From Datura wrightii (taxonomy: Eukaryota; Streptophyta; Magnoliopsida; Solanales; Solanaceae), in assembly GCA_035772735.1 (NCBI GenBank), contig JASDFA010000004.1, forward strand, positions 20,859,501-20,923,500: a DNA stretch of 64,000 bases. The letters run 5' to 3'. The translations under genes were made by a program, and so were the position numbers. The notes under the pieces were generated by a model that was given only the letters and a program-made list of their open reading frames with translations, was not told where the DNA came from and made no database searches. Of the stretch, positions 21,969-33,079 are shown piece after piece (position 1 is the first letter of the stretch; each line of letters starts with the position of its first letter).

Positions 21969-23940
21969 TGTCACACCCCGCCTTGAGGGGTATGACTGGC
22001 ACCTGGTGCCCTACTAGGACCTGAACTACTGGATTGCTAAGCCTAGGCACATCTGGTGCCTGGCTGGCTCCGACTCACATTTCTGGAAACAAAGGGTTAT
22101 ATAACGGCTGTAAACACAGCCCCCGGCCCATTGGCCTATAGCCTCCTGTACCTGTAATAACAGCTGACCAGAACATGCAACTACAGGGAACTCTATGCGG
22201 GCCGACAAGGCCACCATGCTATCTAGTTATCTGCAATTCAGCAATAAAATACTAGAAGGCTACGTGACCGGCAAGGTCACCACTACTGTCAAACTTATGG
22301 CCCCACACGGCCAACATAAAGGAAACAAAAGTACTAACAGCTATACAACTGCACGGCCTCACACGACCGGCTCATCTAACCACAGGGTAATATACATACA
22401 GACTGCAAGCCTCTAGGAATAGCAATAGAATGATCGGGACAGGGCCCCGACCTACCCGTACTATATAACAAAATAAAGAACTGAAATACACCTCTGATAT
22501 TCAGTCTCCGGATGACAGGAGCTGAATACTCGATCGCTGACAGGAATCACGTTGTATTGCCTGCTCGTCTATGAGTACCTGCAGGCAAGTAATGCAGCGC
22601 CCAACCGGGCATCAGTACCGCTGGTACTGAGTATGTAAAGCAATAACTGAAAGCAAAATCTGAAAACAACAATGTAACTGATGAAACTGAAGTAAGGAGA
22701 ATTAGATTAACTGTCTGGTAATATAAGTCATACCTTTTTCTCATTTATACTGAAAGGAAATAGGGGTCGTACCTGGAGACGTATCACTCAGCTGCTGATC
22801 TACTCGTATCTATCGTAGCATGGCATAACATGAAATAACATAACATGGCACACGCAAACCTTACCTGGCCCCCATAAGCCGGGAGGTACAACCAACACAA
22901 AATCTACACCCCTACCCCGGTCATCCCATCTCCTATAAATCCCGTAAGCATCCTGCCGGTCCCCTGGGTATGCACTTGGGCTCGCTGAGCCCCTGACTAT
23001 AACTGCATCTGAGTCCGGAGGACTCCTGAATCTACACCCGGGCGTATCCGCTCGACTGGGGTGTGTAAGGGCCGATCAAGGCACAATATGGGGAAAACTG
23101 GCATCCCATCTTCGTCCCCTGTGGGACGGTATGCCACTCCGTGGAGCGACGTATCCTCGTCCTCTGGCGGACGAGTCGATACAGCTATTAACCCTGGGCG
23201 GTCATGGATGCTAGGTAATCCAACCCCAAACAACACAACGGTCTCAACTAGTAATACTGTATGCGTATCTCACATGCTGAGGCTAGTAGGGGTAAGGTAT
23301 CGTATATATTACATGCTGAGCTACTGATAGTAATCTGTACGTATTTATAGCCTAAACTTAGGCTTATCGAAAGACGGTCGAAAACTCGCTATTTTTCAGC
23401 GGTCCAGAAGGGAGAAATATTCACTTCACAGCTAGGAACACATAGACACTAATTTAGAGCAATTCCACTTACCTTAGCTCGGTGGCTCGACGATTCGTCG
23501 GCCGTATTATACGAAACTGAATCTGTAGGAATGCTCTCTGCTGCCAAATACTTCGGTATCTGGGATTAATTTGAGTTTGGGTAACGTTTAGCAGTGTAAT
23601 CGGATGAAAATTATATAATTTCCTTCGTTCTTACTCCTCTCTGCTGTTCACCCTCTATTTTCTGGAAATTTAAATGTTTTTTATCACTTAAAACCGAAGT
23701 GGGGATTTATATACTTGGGCCTGGACAAGGCCAACGTGTCACGGAGCCAACGCGGAGGCCCCTCCTCCGTGACACGCTGCCATCGCGGAGGGGCTTTGCC
23801 TCGGCTCCTTCCGCGATGGTTCGACAGGATTCTCGTCCTATCTTTTCCCGGGCCTTTCTCCAGCACGTATGGCCTTCAAATATGCTTGACCAACGTGCGA
23901 ATAGGTCATTTAGGTGCCGGGAATTCTACGGGGTATAACA
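21969..23940 (-). repeat. 5' LTR of the truncated Tekay-related element
   Basis: About 1,972 bp, TG...CA ends on the minus strand (TGTTATACCCC... to ...GGGTGTGACA). It is related along its length to the solo LTR at 4385-6410. The TATA box on the minus strand is at 23706-23713. The palindromic cassette occupies 23733-23819, with arms 23733-23746/23765-23778 and 23780-23789/23810-23819. Confidence 0.9.
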
Positions 23941-25790
23941 AATTGGTGCCGTGATTTTATATATATATATATATATTTTAAATACTAATATAATTTTGTA
24001 TTGAATCTTCGAACTGAACTAATAAGGTATCTTAAATAGAGGAATAATCATAAAATACAAATCATAATCCAGACAAATGAAAAAGGTAAAGGCAGTCACT
24101 GATGTCCAAGTCTTACCACAGAATAGAGTTGAATTCTTACTGCTTAGGCATGCTTTTCACGAATTATTCTTACTCTTCAATTGAAACTGTTTTACTTTTT
24201 TATATTGTGATTTGTACTGATAAAAAATATTGTAATATATGATTAAAGAGACTCACTGAAATTTTAGTTTTACATTAAAGTACTTCGGGGAGCATTTACA
24301 GTGAACCTTTTGTGTCAGCCAGGCAAACATCAAGTGGCACTGGGAGATATAATTGATATGCCCTAAATCCTATCTCTCATAAAAACAAATGAGAGAAAGG
24401 CATCAAACAAGTCATGAAGTCTAAAAAGGTGATAAATAAGAAAAGCATGAAACACATCACATGTCTTACTTTTTTTAAAAAAAAAAGGGAAAAAAACGTG
24501 TAGGGGAATAATAAACTTACTACATGCATGGTTTAAAGGTCTTTCATGCCAAATAAGCAAAGTCCAAATTCAATGGATGAATAAGAAAGCAAATTAATTT
24601 GTTGTGGGGTATATACGTAGGAAACATTCATATATTACTTTATCTGTTCTATTAATTTTTTTTGATACATACAATAATAATTCTTTTCACATTTTAGAAT
24701 GACTTTAAGTATTAAGGATAAAATTAAAAAAATATGATCAATTATCTCTTGAATTTTGAAACTAAAAAATATTTTTGAAAAATAACTATTTTTATTATAT
24801 CTAGCAAGTAAAATGAAATGGAGGGAATAAAAGACAGACTAAAATTATAAATAAGATATTTTTTTGAAGTTATTTTTATGAGATTAATAATATAGTTGTT
24901 TATTCAAGATCGTTAAATTACTACTAAGGGTTTAGAATCTTGGGATGAGGAGCCACGTTATAGCCGGTTGAATATTATGATTTCAAATTGAAGTGAATAT
25001 TTTCATGAAAAATATATAGAATAAGTAAAATACTTTTAAAATTGTAAAAAATATTAGAAGTTTGATTTTATAATTTTAATTTTAATTTTAAATTCATCTT
25101 TGATTATATTATATTAGTCTTAAATGTCTAAGGATAGTTAACTAAATCTATTTTTATCATATAACTAGAAATAGCTTCTTTATAGTTATTCGGCTCAAGC
25201 CCATCAATGGTCTCTATAACTAACAAAGCAAATTCCATAATATTTGCATATCCAAGGAGATTCTTATCAAGTACGTCCGCAAACCTTCTTGGTGCATCAA
25301 CAGTTATCATCTTGATTACAGTTTTAAATCTCCTCCACTTCCCCTACTTTTGAAATACTGGGTTAAGCTAGTGCAGATTCAACTTCTAGCTCTATGCGGT
25401 CGCCAACACCATGATCTATTTCTACTATTGTCTTCTTCCTCTGACTATCCAGTGAGGAGCATTCATTGAATATCATAAATTACTAATAACTAATCCTGGA
25501 GTCTTTTGGTTTTGTGCACCACAACCTATAACCTTTCACTCCAGTTGCATACTAAAAATATGCACTTCTTTGCCCTCGACTATCCCTCACATGACCATAA
25601 GCAACATAACGAAATATTCTCAAATTTAAATAATCAGCAAGCAAATCGGATCATACCTTAAAAGGAGTTTTGAACTCAATAGTTTGAATGGAGATCTGTT
25701 GACCAGACAACAAGTTGTATCGATTACTTCAACCCAGAAATCCTTGCTAACACATGAATGTGAAAGATGCTTCGTACACTATCCCAAAAT
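23941..25790 (-). repeat. Third copy of the copia-fragment unit
   Basis: Direct repeat of about 18200-20060. It begins in the PHT1 3' flank immediately after the LTR end, so no transporter sequence accompanies this copy inside the window. The order across the point matching 18672-18703 is contiguous here, as in the second copy. It continues beyond 25790 into more copia sequence that the other copies lack. Confidence 0.88.
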
Positions 25791-26660
25791 TTTCTGTTCA
25801 TACGTTTTGTAACACCATTATGTTATAGTGTTCTAACACAAGTGTGGTGCCTCACTATGCCCTCTCTATTGCAGAAATCATTAAACTTTGAGTTGTAAAG
25901 TTCCAACCCTTTGTCAGTTCGAAGACGCTTAATTTTTTTTCTGCTGCCTCTCAACCATCGTCTTCCATTTAGCAAATGTCGAGAATGCCAATAAATTAGT
26001 ATTTTTTCGAAATTTTCAGTTAGAAAGAAGGGGATGTATTTTTTTTCTGTTGTAAGAAAAGGAAAATCTTCCTCATCTTTTGTTTTCAGAAAATACACCT
26101 ATACCATTTTTGAGTAATCGTCAACTAAAATCATAAAATACCTAGCATCACTCTTGGAGGGTACTCTATTTGGACTCCACAAGTCAGAATGTATATAATC
26201 TAACTTGTCTTTTATCTTGTGCTCTGCCTTCTTGCTGAACTTCACTCTTGTTTGTTTACCAAACAGATAATGCTCACAAAAATTCAAAACTTGATTTTTC
26301 TACCCATCTAACAAATTTTGTTGCTCAACAAAGACAATCTTGTGTCACCCATATGACCAAGTCGCAAGTTCCAGAACTGAGACTAATTCAAATCATTTTC
26401 TTTCTGAAGCTACAACTGCTTCCTCTTCAGTTATATTGGCTTGGAGATAATACAATCTAGAATGTAGATTACCTTTTATGAGTACAATGGAGCATTTACA
26501 TACTTTAAGTGTCCCATTATCTGAGTGAAACTTATACCCCTGTTTTTCTAAAGTTGAAAGAGAAATCAAATTCCTCTTCATTTTGAGGAACATGCCAACA
26601 TTACATGTTTCCGATGATGCCAAAGTCACTAGAGAAAAGAGGAAGAAGAAGATACAGAGA
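25128..26660 (-). pseudogene. Ty1/copia GAG-pre-integrase and integrase relic
   Basis: Read on the minus strand from 26629: a GAG-pre-integrase domain (MKRNLISLSTLEKQGYKFHS), integrase zinc region and core start (YLFGKQTRVKFSKKAEHKIK, LDYIHSDLWSPNRVPSKSDA, FMILVDDYSKMV), then YFLKTKDEEDF and a later core segment with LRTDKGLEL, and finally the C-terminal tail shared with the other two copies. Frame changes and stops separate the pieces, and no RT domain follows. This is the longest surviving version of the element from which the shorter fragments derive. Confidence 0.85.
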
Positions 26661-26796
26661 AAAAAGAAAATCTAAATGTTGCTCACAAACTTACACGGTA
26701 GAAGCATAATTTCCCATGGGTCTGCCTAAAATGAATACATGGAAAGCAAGAAAAGTTAGGTTATTTACCATTATGTCCTATAATAAGGAGTCACTC

Positions 26797-27582
26797 TGTT
26801 GGGACTTTGAAGTTTTGATGATTGACAAGATAATGAAAGAGGTGAATAAAGATGGTCCAATGAAGTGCCGTAAATAGCCGTGTGATAAGATGAAAATATC
26901 CGAGAGTGAGTTGATACGCAACAAATTATTCACATCTACACGTGGATATATCAGGATAATTGGAGATGTTGTATGAAGAATCCAATATGAGGAAGAACTC
27001 TAATAGCAGTCAAAGATGTTGCCGTAAAAAGTTAGAAAGAACATGAAGTCTTGGGTGCTGTGTGTATATAATGAAGAATGATATCTCAGAAGTGTGTGCA
27101 CTTGAAAAGGATGAAAAATAGAAATTTTTCTTTGGTGAGGTTGTTGTCAACAAACTTGTCTAGTAAAGAGTCAAGCTAGAGTTAGTCATTCTTGTACTAG
27201 AAGTTTGCGACAGAGTTATAATCATTGTACTCTTGATTCAGTGAGTTATAATATTGAAGAAAGAATAATTGGTCTTCTAGTACGTGTTTCTAGGAAGATA
27301 TTGTGGTTGGTGAATTAACGGTTAGGAGTTAGAGTTTTTAATTTCTTAGATTGCAAGAGTTGTAATCAACCGTTTGAAGAGGCTCTTTGAAGTTAGTTAA
27401 GTTGGAGAAAAATTCTGTAGAGTGCAGGTCATGGTTTTTTTCCTTTAGACCTGGGTGTTTTCCATGCTAAATCACTGTCTCATTTACTTACTATTTTATT
27501 CACATAAGTGGAACACGTCTGATGACATGTTTCATTCGTAGGCAAACGGTAAAGACAAGCCCTTAGGTTGTGCAACCCAACA
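26797..27582 (+). repeat. 5' LTR of SIRE-type copia element
   Basis: 786 bp, starting TGTTGGG and ending CCCAACA, a 7-bp terminal inverted repeat. The TATA-like TATATAAT is at 27065-27072. The five bases before it are CACTC; the matching 3' target copy is outside the window. Confidence 0.85.
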
Positions 27583-27584
27583 AG

Positions 27585-27596
27585 TGGTATCAGAGC
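27585..27596 (+). other. Primer-binding site of SIRE-type element
   Basis: TGGTATCAGAGC, a full 12-base match to the complement of the initiator tRNA-Met 3' end, two bases after the LTR. Confidence 0.95.
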
Positions 27597-27632
27597 AGGT
27601 TTATCTTAAAAGGCTAACCCTTAAGATCGACC

Positions 27633-29246
27633 ATGATGAATTCAACACCACATTGTGAAGGAAAGTCAACCACCCGACCACCCCTATTCAACGGCTCGCA
27701 CTTCATTTGGTGGAAAGCTCGTATGGCAAACTTCATCCAAGATGAGGATTACGAACTATGGGATAGGATTATTTCTGGACCAGTTTTCCCCAAAAAGATG
27801 ATGGATGGAGTAGACGTTCTAAAAGTGAGATCTGAATTTACAGCAGATGACTTGTAGGCACTCAAAAAAATGCCAATACTAAGAATATTCTTGTGTGTGG
27901 ATTGGGTCCTGATGAGTACAACTGAATTTCGAATTGCTCAACCGCAAAACAAATATAGGATTCCCTGATCAATGCTCATGAAGGAACAAGTCAAGTCTAG
28001 AAGTTCAGAGTAGCCATGTTGTTTACTGAGTATAAAAATTTCAAGATGAAAGATGGTGAGACTTTGTAAGAGATGATAACTAGACTTACTTCGCTGGTAA
28101 ATGAGCTATCTTCACTAGGAAAAGTACTCACCACTGAAGAACAACTCGATAAGGTTCTAAGGGTTCTTCCTAAGGCCAAATGGGATGTCAAAATCACAAC
28201 TATTCGAGAAGCCAAAGACATTTCTACCATGACGCTGGATGAATTGGTAGGAAATTTGAAGACATACGAGATGAATATGGATGATTCGAGGAAAGGAGAG
28301 TTAGTCAAAGATAAATCACTAACTCTTAAGGCTTGTGATACTGATGAATTTGATGGTGATGATGATCACATTGCCTTCCTTGCTAAGAAGTTCAAAAAAT
28401 TTCTCAAGAAGGAGAAGGATTTTGAAAAAAAAGGGATTTGGTAACAAACGAAGCTCTAATGAGAAGTCTTCACCTGGATGCTACAAGTGTAACAAGACTG
28501 ATAGCCTAATCAAAGATTGTCTACTCTGGGAAATTGAGTGGAAAAAGGAAAGAGCTGAGAAAGAGAAAGATGAAAAGAAGCCAAGGAAAAGAAAAAGAAG
28601 GAAAGCTATGCAATGATGGCTGCTTGGGTGTTTGAGCTCGACGAGTCAGATGCTAAGTTGATGAAACTGCCCTCACGGCAGCAGGAGATTCTGACTGTGA
28701 AGAAGATGACAAGAACTCTCAGGTATGTATCCCTAATCTAAATGAAAATATTCACAGTATGTCTAAAAAGAAACTGATATTAATGATGAATGCTGCAATG
28801 GCAAAACTTCAGGAAGTCACCTCTAATAGAGATCAATTGTTTAATGCTCTTTCTAGTCTAAAATTTGAATTCATTAATTTAAAAAGAGGTAAAGAAGTTG
28901 TTGTAAAAGAAGATCATGCTCCAAAGAAACACATAGTTGAACTTGAGTTAATAAATGAGAAATTGGAAAAATCCTCAAATCAAAAGGAGGAAGTTAGTGG
29001 GAAATTGAAGAAAGTTGAGGCTGAACTGAAGCAGTGTAAAATTGATTTCCTTAGTGAAAAGGAAAAGGTAAGGAAGATGAATCTGGAGGTCTCTAGTCTA
29101 AAAGGTGATCTTTAAAAAGCAAATAGGTGGACAAAATCCTCTAGGATTATAAATAATCTAAGTGGAAATGTTCATAAAGAAAGAGCTGGAATAGAATTTT
29201 TTAATAAGTCTAGTTTAATGAAGATTTGTGCTTCCTATGTGGTCAA
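27633..29246 (+). pseudogene. SIRE-type Gag with coiled-coil extension
   Basis: ATG at 27633. The capsid-like domain is in pieces: 27633-27857; then, after a TAG and a frame change, 28073-28444 with LTSLVNELSSLGKVLTTEEQ and VLPKAKWDVKITTIREAKDI. The zinc knuckle near 28483-28525 reads CYKCNKTDSLIKDC, with the usual Gly-His pair replaced by Asp-Ser, so zinc binding is probably lost. A Lys/Glu-rich segment follows, then a long heptad-like stretch (28759-29115: LINEKLEKSSNQKEEVSGKL) that should form a coiled coil, a known feature of Sirevirus Gag. The frame runs into the Athila insertion within a second CxxC-type motif (ICASYVV; originally probably a Cys-x2-Cys knuckle). Confidence 0.85.
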
Positions 29247-30655
29247 TGATCTTGGGCGTAATTGCATGCCTAAGTGATACTTTATTACTTAATTTGGACT
29301 TGTTTATCTACTTTAATGTGTACATTCTCATGTGGTTTTTATGTAAATGTGAATTTATACTAACCAACATGATTAGTTATTGTTTTTGCCGTTTATAATG
29401 AATTTTGGAAACTAATATACAAGTTGGTTAAGTGGAGGAAGGGACTCAAAAGCAAAATGTAGAAGTCGGCAAGAAAATACTAAAAAGTTGATGCTCTGCG
29501 ATAGAGGTCGTGTCACGCTACCATCGCGGAGGCATTCTGCCTAGAATGAAATTTCAGGCGAATTCCAGTGAAGTGCGCGATGGCACCGTGTCACGGGGCT
29601 GAGGCTCCGCGATAGCCTCCGTGCCACGCTGAGGCTAAGAATCTGTGCATCCAAGTTCCAGTGAGGCTCCACAACAAGGCCGTGGCATGGAGCTGATGCT
29701 CCGCGATAGCCTCCGTGCCACGTTGCCAGTTTGTTCCGAGAAATTTCTCACTTGTATAAATAGCACACTTAGGTTTTATTTTAAGGTATCTGACATTTCA
29801 TGCTATAACGTGGGTATCAAGTAGTTGAGCTGAAGAAGTCCTAGGGTTAATTCTCTTCCTTTTTCTCTAAATATTCAATTGCTTGTATGTTTTCTACTTG
29901 TTTGAAGATGTTTAATCCTCAAATGAGTGGCTAATTCACCTTTGGCCGAGGTTGAGGATAATTGCAGTAGTATGTAATTGATGTTACTTCAGTTTTTATC
30001 TTCTCTAAAACGGTTGTTCTACTGATTCTTGTTTTTACTACATTAATGATTGGCCATTGTTAATATATATATTAAAATTCCAATTTTATTTCCGAAAGGA
30101 TGATTATTTGGATGGATGTGAATTGGTAGAATATGTTCTTGTCTTGGTTGAGAAATTAAGAGAAGATTAACGTTCAGAATAGAAATATATCTATAATGTC
30201 ATATTTGGCCATCTATGGAATTTAGTTTGGTTTATGAGAATATGAGTTGTTGCATCACAGAAATGTGTAATGTAAATCTCATAATTCTTTAATTGGTGCG
30301 GAGTTCGAAAGACCTAATCCATTGTTAATAATTCATGACTAACAACTGAAGAGAAGTGTTGACTGAAATTTAATCAATAAATTACATATCTGTATGTTTT
30401 GCTTTAACCTCAGCTTGTTCGTGCTATTGTTCAGATTATAATTCATAATTTTCACTTAAGGTTACATTAACTAATATTCTTGAAAAATCACCGTTTGTTT
30501 TGCTTGTCTACTTGTATAAAGAAGTGTGTATACTAAACATTTAGAGAAAAATTACTCCTTCGTTACAATCCCTGTAGGTTCGATACTTGGCTTGAAATAA
30601 AGCCACTTTATTACTTGTACGACCACGTGCACTTCCATGCGATTGGGAGTGAACA
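29247..30655 (+). repeat. 5' LTR of first Athila element
   Basis: 1,409 bp from TGATCTTGGG to GTGAACA. The palindromic cassette array lies at about 29505-29725, followed by the TATA box TATAAATAG at 29755-29763. Confidence 0.93.
29505..29725 (+). promoter_or_regulatory. GTGTCACGGAG cassette array in Athila LTR
   Basis: About three diverged modules of the form CGCGATGGC-CCGTGTCACGG-...-CCTCCGTGCCACG, each an imperfect inverted repeat, ending about 30 bases before the TATA box. The same core occurs at the matching place in the Tekay LTRs. Confidence 0.75.
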
Positions 30656-30661
30656 AGTTTT

Positions 30662-30679
30662 TGGCGTCGTTGCCAGGGA
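30662..30679 (+). other. Primer-binding site, tRNA-Asp type
   Basis: TGGCGTCGTTGCCAGGGA, a near match to the complement of the plant tRNA-Asp 3' end (TGGCGCCGTTGCCGGGGA), six bases after the LTR. A tRNA-Asp primer is characteristic of Athila-type elements. Confidence 0.85.
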
Positions 30680-30790
30680 CTGGCGCAATTGGAGACTTAA
30701 TTTTCTTAGTGTTAGTTTACTAGTTCGATACAAGAGTTGACAACTTGATCTTAGCGATTTCTCTTGCAGGTACTAAGTTGTTTCTGAACG

Positions 30791-33079
30791 CTGGCAAGAG
30801 ATAAGGAGTTGGTGGGTCCGTTTTTAGAGTCGGAGAGACAATTTCATCAACAGAAGAGGGAAGCTCTAGAAAAGAAGTTGCAGTTATTAAGGAGGGCAAT
30901 TCTTGAGCAACAACAGCCTCCATTGATTGTAAGGGCAGTTTTAGTGCCAGAAGAGATGGCAACAAGACCGGTCCCGAGGTGGCAATCCCTCATGTGAATA
31001 ATGTAACATCCAGCATTCGCAGGCCAGAACCAGGAGGGAGATTTGAAATTAAGCAGAATATGGTGTAGTTATTGCACACCAGCGGGCAATTTACACGTCT
31101 CCCTCATGAAGATCCACAGCAGCTGTCCAAAACTTCTTTGAGATAAGTGACACATATATACCCGCTGGAGTATCATCTGATTATGTGAGGCTTACACTAT
31201 TCCCGTTTTCACTACTGGGGGAAGCCAAGAGGTGGTTAAAGGCTGAACCGCCAAATTCTATAACTACTTGGGATGACCTAGCGAGGAAGTTTTTTATATG
31301 AGTGTTTCCATCAGGGAAGACAACCAGGCTTAGAAGTCAGATTTTATGTTTCAAACAGAGAGGGTGAGAATTTGTATCAGGCTTGGGAGAGGTTAAAGTC
31401 AATGTTAAGAGATTGTCCTCACCATCATCAGTCTAATAATGTTTTGGTGCATACATTCATTGAAGGCTTGGAACCGCATACAAAGATTTTGTTAGACTCA
31501 GCAGCCGCGGGGAAGGCATTGGAAAAGACATACGAAGAGTTGTACACCTTGTTGAACCGTATTTCACAAGGTAATCCTGAATGGAATACTGATACAACCA
31601 GAGAGGGAGTGAAGAAAGCGGCAGGGGTCTTGGAGGTAGATGGATTCACAACGATTGCTGCACAAATAGCTGCTTTGCAGAATCAAATTAACACTCATTT
31701 TAGCAGCATGAGTTTGATCCAGGCACAAGCCCCAGTCAATGCAGTTCAGCAGGTGTGATGTGAAGTCTGTGGAAGTAGTGAACACTCAGCTGAGTGTTGT
31801 GGTGCCAATACAGATTCGCTAAATTTTGTTGGAAATGCCCAGAGAAGCAACAATCAGCAGTATGGCAACAGTTACAACCCAAATTGGAGAAATCATCCGA
31901 ATTTTTCATGGGGGAGTAATAGTCATCAGGGATAGAGTTCAAATCAGGGCGTGCACAGAAATCAAGGGGGTCATCACAATTTTCAGCCGCATTTCAGAGG
32001 AAATAATGAACCTCCTCAGTCCAGCAACATCGAGGATATGCTTAAAACCATAATAGCTAACCAGGCGCAGATGCAGGCTGATCAGGTAAAATTGATAGCT
32101 GACATGAAAAATCAGCAGTTAGCTGCAAAGGCATTGGAGTATCAGTTAGGACAGTTAGCTGGAGCCCAAAATACTAGACCGAGGGGAGGATTACCAAGTG
32201 ATACAGACCCAAATCCTAAGCAGGTTAATGCAGTTACTACCCGGAGTGGAAAGCAACTCGGGGAGGTGGAACCCGAAAGGCCACCTCAGAAATCTGGAGC
32301 AACAAAAAAGGATGAAGGAAACGATGATGTAAGGGGTAATGAAAAGCCAGAAGAGATGGAAAGACCACCGCCCCTGTTTCCTCAAAGATTGAAAAAGCAC
32401 AAGGAGGAAGCGTGCTTCAAGAAGTTCATGGAAGTGTTGAAGCAGGTACATATTAATCTTCCTTTAGTAGATGTGCTGCATGGAGTGCCAAAATATGCTA
32501 AGTACATCAAAGACGTTGTAGAAAACAAGAGCAGACAGATAGAGTATGCTACATTTGCACTTACTGAGGAGTGCACCTCCCGTATACAGAATCGATTGTC
32601 GACAAAGCTCAAGGATCCTGGGAGCTTCACTATTCAGATTACAATTGGGCAGTCTATTCGAGCTCGTGGTTTGTGCTATTTGAGAGCGAGTATAAATTTG
32701 ATGCCAACATCAGTATTCAAGAAGCTGGGGCTGGGCAGTCCTAGACCCACCACTGTGATCTTGCATCTAGCTGACCGTTCATTGGCCAGATGGAATTGTG
32801 GAGGATGTGCTAGTGTAAGTAGGCTCCCTCATTTTCCCAGTGGATTTTATAATTCTTGATTTTTAGCCAGATGCGGAAGTCCCATTTATTTTGGGACGTC
32901 CCTTCTTGGCAACCGGGCGAGCCTTAATTGATGTAGCTACTGGGCAGCTAACCATGAGAGCTCATGATAAGGTAGAGGTCTTTGATGTCTACAAGGCCAT
33001 GAAGCTACCTGCCATCTATGAAGAGTTATCAGCAATCAGTGTTTTGAATCAGGAATCGACCCTTCAGATTATTGACTCA
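30791..33079 (+). pseudogene. Athila gag-protease, first element
   Basis: Gag pieces include EPGGRFEIKQNMV, PHEDPQQ, then 31372-31758 (DCPHHHQSNNVLVHTFIEGL) and 31951-32859. The protease region near 32670-32700 reads LCYLRASINLMP where the family, including the second Athila copy here, has LFDLGA, so the catalytic Asp is gone. A further frame change lies near 32800, and the conserved ILGRPFLATGRALIDVA follows at 32891. Several stops are CAG-to-TAG or TGG-to-TGA changes. No ATG opens the frame: the conserved start region begins CTG GCA AGA GA at 30791, as in the second copy. Confidence 0.88.

Larger units (their letters stand above)
20087..23940 (-). mobile_element. Truncated Tekay-related LTR element with non-coding interior
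   Basis: On the minus strand this is a 5' LTR (23940-21969), a primer-binding site, a leader similar to that of the element at 46483, and then about 1.5 kb without Gag or Pol homology, ending at 20087 against the copia fragment. Only about 30 codons near 21760-21640 still resemble the start of the Tekay Gag (ADQ...GRRS). The second LTR is missing. The 3' flank after the LTR starts AATTGGTGCC, inside duplicated PHT1 3'-flank sequence. This may be a non-autonomous derivative or a heavily rearranged copy. Confidence 0.75.
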
